From Annona cherimola (lineage: Eukaryota > Streptophyta > Magnoliopsida > Magnoliales > Annonaceae): a stretch of 64,000 bases of DNA. This document shows, piece after piece, positions 58,371-64,000 of the stretch. Made by a program: the position numbers and the translations under genes. The notes beneath the pieces were generated by a model. It did no database searches and was not told the origin of the DNA. It saw only the letters and a program-made list of their open reading frames with translations. How positions within the stretch are numbered: the stretch's first letter is position 1; each line of letters begins with the position of its first letter. Location of the stretch: the NCBI GenBank assembly GCA_030490835.1, contig CM059971.1:26839817-26903816 (forward strand). Direction: 5' to 3'.

Positions 58371-58685
58371 CCATGCATGGTTGCAAACTACATAGATCGA
58401 TGACACTCAAACATGAAGAACATTTAAGCCTAATAAAGACAAAATAAACATAATACATGTTTCATCCAAAAAAATAAACCGCGAAGAAAACATTCAACAA
58501 ACTGTGTTGATATAAAAAAAATCAAAACGAAAAACATCAAAATGTCATATCTGGCATAGAAGAAATTAACTAGAAGATAAACAAAAATGCCTAACGTGTT
58601 GAGCAGGAACAAGTTCTACTAGAAAATGAGCACAGATGACTACTAAAAAAATTAACACAAATGGAAACAGAAGACATCTGTTAGA
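58370..58685. repeat. Diverged direct repeat, copy 1
   Basis: gttgcaaactacatagatcg, gaaaacattcaacaaactgt, catcaaaatgtcatatctgg and atgcctaacgtgttgagcag recur in the same order at 60240-60545. Similarity is roughly 80-85%. Confidence 0.75.
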
Positions 58686-58980
58686 AATAAATTCCAATAA
58701 AAAACCAAAAAGAGTATTGTATTCATCAAAAGCAAAAAAAAAACCTCATTAAATATCACAGCTACAGGCAGAAGATAGTATAATTAGTAAATAGCTTAAT
58801 ATTTGTGCGTCATATGAAAAAAAGAATTCGTTTACTTAGAATCTAAACTAATAAGAAGCAAAACAGGTAGAACCATCAATTGAGCAAGCTTCTACAGAAC
58901 CACTCAAAGATCATTTTAGATATGTTCACAATGAAAATATTATGGAACATTACAAATCGTTAGAGATTACTAGCAATACA

Positions 58981-59856
58981 GTTCTTAACTTAGCTTGTTG
59001 AAGAAGGAAAGGAAAGCTCACATGCTTAGCCTGTTAAGAACAGATATGAGCAAATGCTCACCAAAAAGGAAAGGAAAAGTCAAAAATCAAACAAATAATT
59101 GACTTGAAAGAGAACCATTTACTAAGTTCTGTTTTACTGCCCAACAATCAACAAAATATTAATCAAATAGATGATTTTCAACAACCAACAAATAGGCAAC
59201 ATAATAGGTTTATTTCTACATTGGTTCCAAAAAAAATGTTATATTTACTTTAAGTAGTGCTTCATATAACTAAGTAACAAGATCTTAGTAAACTAAGACA
59301 GAAAAAAGAAATAAACAAGTCATCTTTGAATAAGTTACTTGAGACTAGCATGACTACTTTTGATATAATCCATGTGCAAAATACATGGAACTTTAGAATC
59401 TTTCTCCATCCAAAATGAGTTTTTTGAAAACTAAAATTTCTAATTCTGGTGATTGTTTCATATAATTTTTTTTTCAAACTTACCAAATCCTTGCAAAATT
59501 TTTGCTTCCATGTAAGTGGATTAGCTAGAAAAATCTCACTGTATGAAACCTTCGGTCATGTTCTATGTAAATCAAAGACTTTTATATCTTTCTGAACATC
59601 TCAAATTGCATGCTACAAGCTTGAACATTAAAACTAATGAAACTTGGCAAATTTAAAACCCTATACATGGTTATAATAATCCTTTTCAAATGAGAGCTTG
59701 AGTAATATACCAACTGTATGATTTTTTCGTATTGTAGTTCACAAAAGGAAAAGAATCAATATCATACTAAGCATTCTAACAAAGTCCGAAATCCAAAAAG
59801 CTAATGACTTCATTCATTCAAACATTCATTTCCAAGTATTAAACAGAATACAAACC
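58981..59856. repeat. Long direct repeat, copy 2 (876 bp)
   Basis: Partner of 54646-55523. Start-to-start distance is 4335 bp. The flanks differ on both sides immediately outside the repeat. Confidence 0.9.
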
Positions 59857-60239
59857 TTTCATTTCACAGATTCTTAGAAGAAATACAAGATGATTACATA
59901 CAAAAGTAATAAAAATTAACTCCACTCAACAAAACGAGGCTATCCAACTTAACTATATCCACTAAACACAAATCCTTCCAAAGTAAATTAACCTTTATTG
60001 CTTACATACATACATACATTATTAACAGGGAGAGCATTAGGAATCTATTATTCCATCAGATCCATTTCCATACTTAAATCAGACAAATTATTACATTGAA
60101 CACTAAAACTATCGGTTACAATTACAACCGAAATTAAAATGATACCAAATGAGAACTCAAAAAATAGGCGACTGATGAACCTGACAGCAGCTAAACCAAT
60201 CCAAACATACCATCCATTATAAAACTGTAGTCAACTATT

Positions 60240-60545
60240 TTTCCATGAATGGCTGCAAACTACATAGAACGATGACAGTGAAACATCAAGGTCAATTTAG
60301 CCTAATAAAGCAAAATGAACATGATATATGTTTTAGCCAAAAAAATAAACCAAGAAGAAAACATTCAACAACTAGTGTGATATAAAACAAAAAAAAACCA
60401 AAGTGTAAACATCAAAATGTCATATTTGTCATATAAGAAAATCATGCCTAACGTGTTGATCAGGAATAAGTTCTACACACAAAATGGGGATGAATGACTA
60501 CTAAAAAGAATTAAACAGAAATGAAATCAGAAGACATCTACGATA
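60240..60545. repeat. Diverged direct repeat, copy 2
   Basis: Partner of 58370-58685, shifted 1.87 kb. Shared blocks include ggctgcaaactacatagaac and agaagacatct at the end. Confidence 0.75.
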
Positions 60546-61085
60546 GATAAACCGAGCAATGGGTCGACCGGCCCCAATTCCCATCCGTAATCCAAACAGT
60601 CACTGAGTAAAATAATTCTCCTCACTGATTTATGCACTATGCGATAAAAGGATGGTTGCTATTTGGATCATTTTTGTTCAGGTCGAGACAAACCTAATCC
60701 TAATCCGAATTATAAAACCTAAACCAACCCATAAGTCAGTTCTAGAATTTTTCCTCAATCAAAAAACAACTTCAGAAATTTTTTATTTGGATTTAGGTTA
60801 AGAATGGTTTGAAAATTTCAGTTGACAATTGGTGTGAACGTCTCACAGGCTCGAGCACTAGCAGTATGGTGATTCAGAACGGGAACATGAAACCCTATGA
60901 ATGACTTCAAGAAGGGAGAAGACAATCCCACTACTGTATAAATTCAATAGCCAAATCAGTTACAAAATTCTCAACAACATCTAAGGATACAGGGACTCTT
61001 TTATATTATGTTCGATCACTGACCCAGCGCTAGTCTCTTGCCTGGAGTTAGGGAGAGATGACGAGAAAGATAGTGTGAGATCAAC
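60546..61085. other. Intergenic DNA
   Basis: No feature recognised. Composition becomes less AT-rich toward 61020-61085. Confidence 0.4.
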
Positions 61086-61500
61086 GGGGGGGAGAGGGAG
61101 AGAGAGAGAGAGAGAGAGAGACGTAAAGGGGAGAAGAAGATGACTCCTACCTGGACTGCGGCCGGATCTCAGGCACGGTGGACGATCGCGGACACGGGCG
61201 GAAGCGGCAGCAGTAGGGACCGAAGATCGCCGGCAATGAGATGCAAGAGAGAGAGAAGAGAGAGGGAGAGGAAAGGGAGGGATGAGGCTCGAAGGACAGG
61301 AGGGAGAGAACAGAGGGAGAGGGAAGAGGGAAAAACGGGAGGGAGAGGAGAGCGAGAGGGAAGAAGGAAAAATCGGAGGAAAACGGGAGGGAGAGAAGAC
61401 AGAGGGAAAAACGGGAGGGAAATCATGAGGGAGAGAAGAGAGGGAGAGGGAAGAGGGAAAAACGAGAGGGAAAACGGGAGGGAGAGAAGAGAGGGAGAGG
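61086..61500. repeat. Purine-rich tract with GA microsatellite and gggagagaagaga repeats
   Basis: (GA)n at about 61091-61121, then a GC-richer part (61145-61235), then imperfect units of gagggagagggaagagggaa and aaacgggaggg to 61500. On the minus strand this is pyrimidine-rich and includes tccaggtaggagt near 61140-61155, a good splice-donor context. It could be the 5' leader exon of a minus-strand gene. The ORFs on both strands (61140-61646 plus, 61169-61426 minus) are low-complexity. Confidence 0.55.
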
Positions 61501-64000
61501 GACTTCTCTACACACGGGTAAAAAAATTTCTATTCCACTTATGCCCTTGTAAATCTCAACCGCATATATCAAATGGACGGCAGATTGACCATTTTCACGG
61601 TCAACAAATGTGCAAATATTTTCACCGAAACCGGACTCGATTTTAGAACCTGTTTGCGTTAATTTGGATTGATTTCTCGGCTGGAATTTTGCCGCCTATA
61701 ATTCGCGTTTTAGAAGCATAGAAGAGCTGGAATTCCATAGCTAATGGTGGGCCCATTGTCCTTTTTTTTCTTTTTTTTTTTTAATGTTTGCATTTTCTGG
61801 AGCTTTTCTTTGAAATAGCAAGTGTCGTTTTGATGCTTAGGTCGTCGGCACATGATTTAATTGCATGCTGAATTTTGGACGTCATGCTCTGAACTTGAAC
61901 GGCACTTGAAATAGTGGACGGCCAGATTATAATACTAATAATTTATCAATGCTTGCTCATCCTAGACAGCTTTGGACGGTCCTGATCTTTCTTGGGCGGC
62001 TGAATTTTTGTGATGCTTGATTGGTGCAGACTTAACAGCCTAGATGTTTAAAAATTCACCATAGATAATTATTGGTGGGCCACGCTCGGTCCTGCAAAAC
62101 AAATAATTTTAATTATTTATTTCTTATTAATTATCTGCCCAACTAATTTTAATATGCTTAATAAATATTCATTAAATAAATCTCAAGCCCACTTATTTCT
62201 GTTGTAACAATTTTTTTGTAAAAAATAGATCATAAAATCATTTAGATAACTTGAAATAAATATTTGATGCTCAAATATTGCAAAAATATATTTTAAAAAA
62301 AATTCACATTATACTCAATTAATTTCACATTATACTCAATTAATTACCCACTAAATTGGTTCAAAACACCCACAAAATATTTTATTAATTACCAACTAAC
62401 ACTTAAGGTTGCAAATATATGATTAAAAGTTAAAAAAAATTGGAGTCTGCCACAACCCACTGACATTACTGAAGAGAGTCATTGGATTGTTGAGTTATTT
62501 ATGAAAGTTTTGCAATAAAATTCATATGGACGAGAATTTTTACAAAACTCCCTTGTTAACAAAAACACACATCAAAATCGTGAATATTTACAACATGCCT
62601 GTTCACATTTTTCTCCTTTTCGTGTTGGGCTCAGGAGCAATTTGGAGCCAATGTTGGTACGCTCATTGTCACAACAATGAACCGTTGACTAGAGAAGTGG
62701 TCTGGGTCAAAAGAAGGCCCATCCATAGATGTCTTCAAAAGACAGTTGATGACTATGGCGAGCTGGGTTTGAAAAAGCATCATTCCTGTGCAACCCAGCA
62801 AAAGGAGGGGCCAAATTAGTGCACTGCTTGTTAGGGATGCGACTTTGGTTTAGCAAATCTAATTCAAGGTCGACCATATTTTAATTCCATTTTCGAAAAT
62901 TTCTTTCCTACCATATTTTAGGTTGTAAGTTATAGACCTATTTTACCCTTTGTTTCAAGGTCAAATTGATTCTAATTCCAATTTTGAATGAGTTTTTTAA
63001 ATTAGTCTTCTTATTATATTTAAAAATTATATTTTTAATGTAAATTTTACTTGAAAACTTATAATCAATATGGTAATAATCTTATTTTAAAATGTATTTA
63101 TTAAATGTTTTAAATAACAGATGAATGAAAAAGTTTTATATTTTCAAATATATTTATCTTCAAATATATCATATATTTCATAAAAGAGATGCAAGTCAAC
63201 TTATTTTCATAAACCGTCTCATGAACAACTTATAAGAATATTTTAGATTTTTCAATTATAAATAATAGCAATTAGTTTGGTATTTTGACGATGAGACTCA
63301 AAATGCAAACAGGGAAAATGTATAGAGTTTAAAAAGCAAATATGCAAAACTCACGAATTAAAAAATAAAAAGCATAGTTAAAGGGACTAGAATGCAAAAA
63401 ACCCGCATATTGTGCATATTTAATGACAATTAGCATATCAAATACTAATGTTAGATTTGATGCAAATCTTTTGTAAGCTTTGATTTGCTCCGCTGAGTTC
63501 TTATAACTAAGATCTAGATTACATCTTTCATGTTTAGATGACCTTTGCTAGGTCTAAAATACATATTATGTGATTTAACTAATAATTACCATCTGAGAAA
63601 TAAAAATTAGATTTGGTTAAATTTTGTTAGAAAAGTTGTTATACAACCTAATTGTTTGTTCTAGCCATTGGGATGGATAAGGAAATATATATATATATAT
63701 ATATTGAGATCTTCTCGCTGGGTCCCACATTAGAATTTGTTCAAGTAAAGCCAAAATCTTGGCGTGTAGGATGCCAACGGTGAATGATTCTATTAAATTC
63801 ATGTCATATCATGCAAGAATAAAAATTTTAAAAATGTCATCTATTCTCATAATGCTACTTTTTGATCCTTCAAATACAGTCACGAGCAAATACAGATTTT
63901 ATTGCATCAATAGGAAGTGTTTTAAGTACATGAACAAAAGGCATATAGAATACATATATAAGAAGAAGACATCTTTTCTGTTGACACAGGGATAGTACGA
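61501..64000. other. AT-rich intergenic DNA
   Basis: No gene recognised. A 25-bp tandem duplication (ttcacattatactcaattaa twice) lies at about 62303-62345. An ORF at 62526-62819 (97 codons) has one hydrophobic segment but no recognisable family. An (AT)n microsatellite lies at about 63685-63704. 61620-62090 is less AT-rich and could be promoter-proximal if the 61.1-61.5 kb tract is a leader exon. Confidence 0.4.

Noticed and set aside
54646..59856. Full LTR retrotransposon with 876-bp LTRs
   Set aside because: The repeat ends are not TG/CA, no primer-binding site or polypurine tract adjoins them, no TSD was seen and the interior lacks coding. Reported only as a direct repeat.
61140..61646. 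168-codon plus ORF rich in R, E and G
   Set aside because: Low-complexity translation of GA-rich repeats. The opposite strand is equally open and no domain is recognisable.
62526..62819. 97-codon ORF with one hydrophobic stretch
   Set aside because: No recognised family, no context and AT-rich surroundings. Too weak to call as a gene.
1..64000. A novel defence or other multi-gene system
   Set aside because: The only host gene recognised is a broken NLR. Everything else interpretable is transposon or satellite DNA, so no new gene system can be supported.

Overview
The window reads as nuclear DNA from a flowering plant. The evidence is an AT-rich background, several Ty1/copia and Ty3/gypsy LTR retrotransposons primed by initiator-Met tRNA, MITE-like and fold-back repeats, two kinds of tandem satellite, and a plant-specific CC-NB-ARC-LRR (NLR) disease-resistance gene. 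The species cannot be fixed from sequence alone. No fully intact protein-coding gene was found, and there are no operons, CRISPR arrays or recognisable tRNA/rRNA genes.

Region 1 (1-18.7 kb) is a nest of retrotransposons. A sequence resembling a long LTR fills about 1-3.3 kb. A decayed Ty3/gypsy element (gag, protease, RT, RNase H, integrase, read in order on the + strand from about 3.5 to 16.9 kb) is interrupted three times. Element A (5543-7516, minus) and element B (8743-10909, plus) belong to one short family that lacks gag-pol. Element C (11220-16394, minus) is a decayed copia element. Each insertion is bounded by a 4-5 bp target-site duplication, and removing it rejoins the gypsy reading frame. 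A 1748-bp LTR-like unit with perfect TGTTGG/CCAACA ends and an AGGAT duplication (16965-18712) follows; it carries many GTCGAC palindromes.

Region 2 (18.7-33.05 kb) is AT-rich repeat DNA. It holds scattered partial copies of the NLR gene's own upstream region, a decamer minisatellite with a higher-order structure (21.44-22.73 kb), and two blocks of a roughly 51-bp satellite with a CCCGCGGG core (23.35-25.44 and 26.65-27.90 kb). It also holds a minus-strand RNase H-like gene fragment (about 29.0-29.46 kb), a fold-back element and a MITE.

Region 3 (33.06-46.71 kb) is the NLR gene. Its coding sequence is split by two copies of the same roughly 5.2-kb copia family in opposite orientations: D (33430-38654, plus, TSD GATGG) and E (39662-44862, minus, TSD GATTG). 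Taking out the two elements and one copy of each TSD leaves exactly 3219 nt (1073 codons). Three in-frame stops remain, all downstream of E, so the gene is a pseudogene. D and E form a very long inverted repeat around the 1-kb NB-ARC segment.

Region 4 (46.7-64 kb) has no recognisable gene. It contains a tandem duplication of about 430 bp, further MITE/fold-back copies, a pair of 876-878 bp direct repeats at about 99% identity and 4.3 kb apart, a second more diverged direct-repeat pair, and a GC-richer purine-rich tract at 61.1-61.5 kb that may be the first exon of a minus-strand gene.
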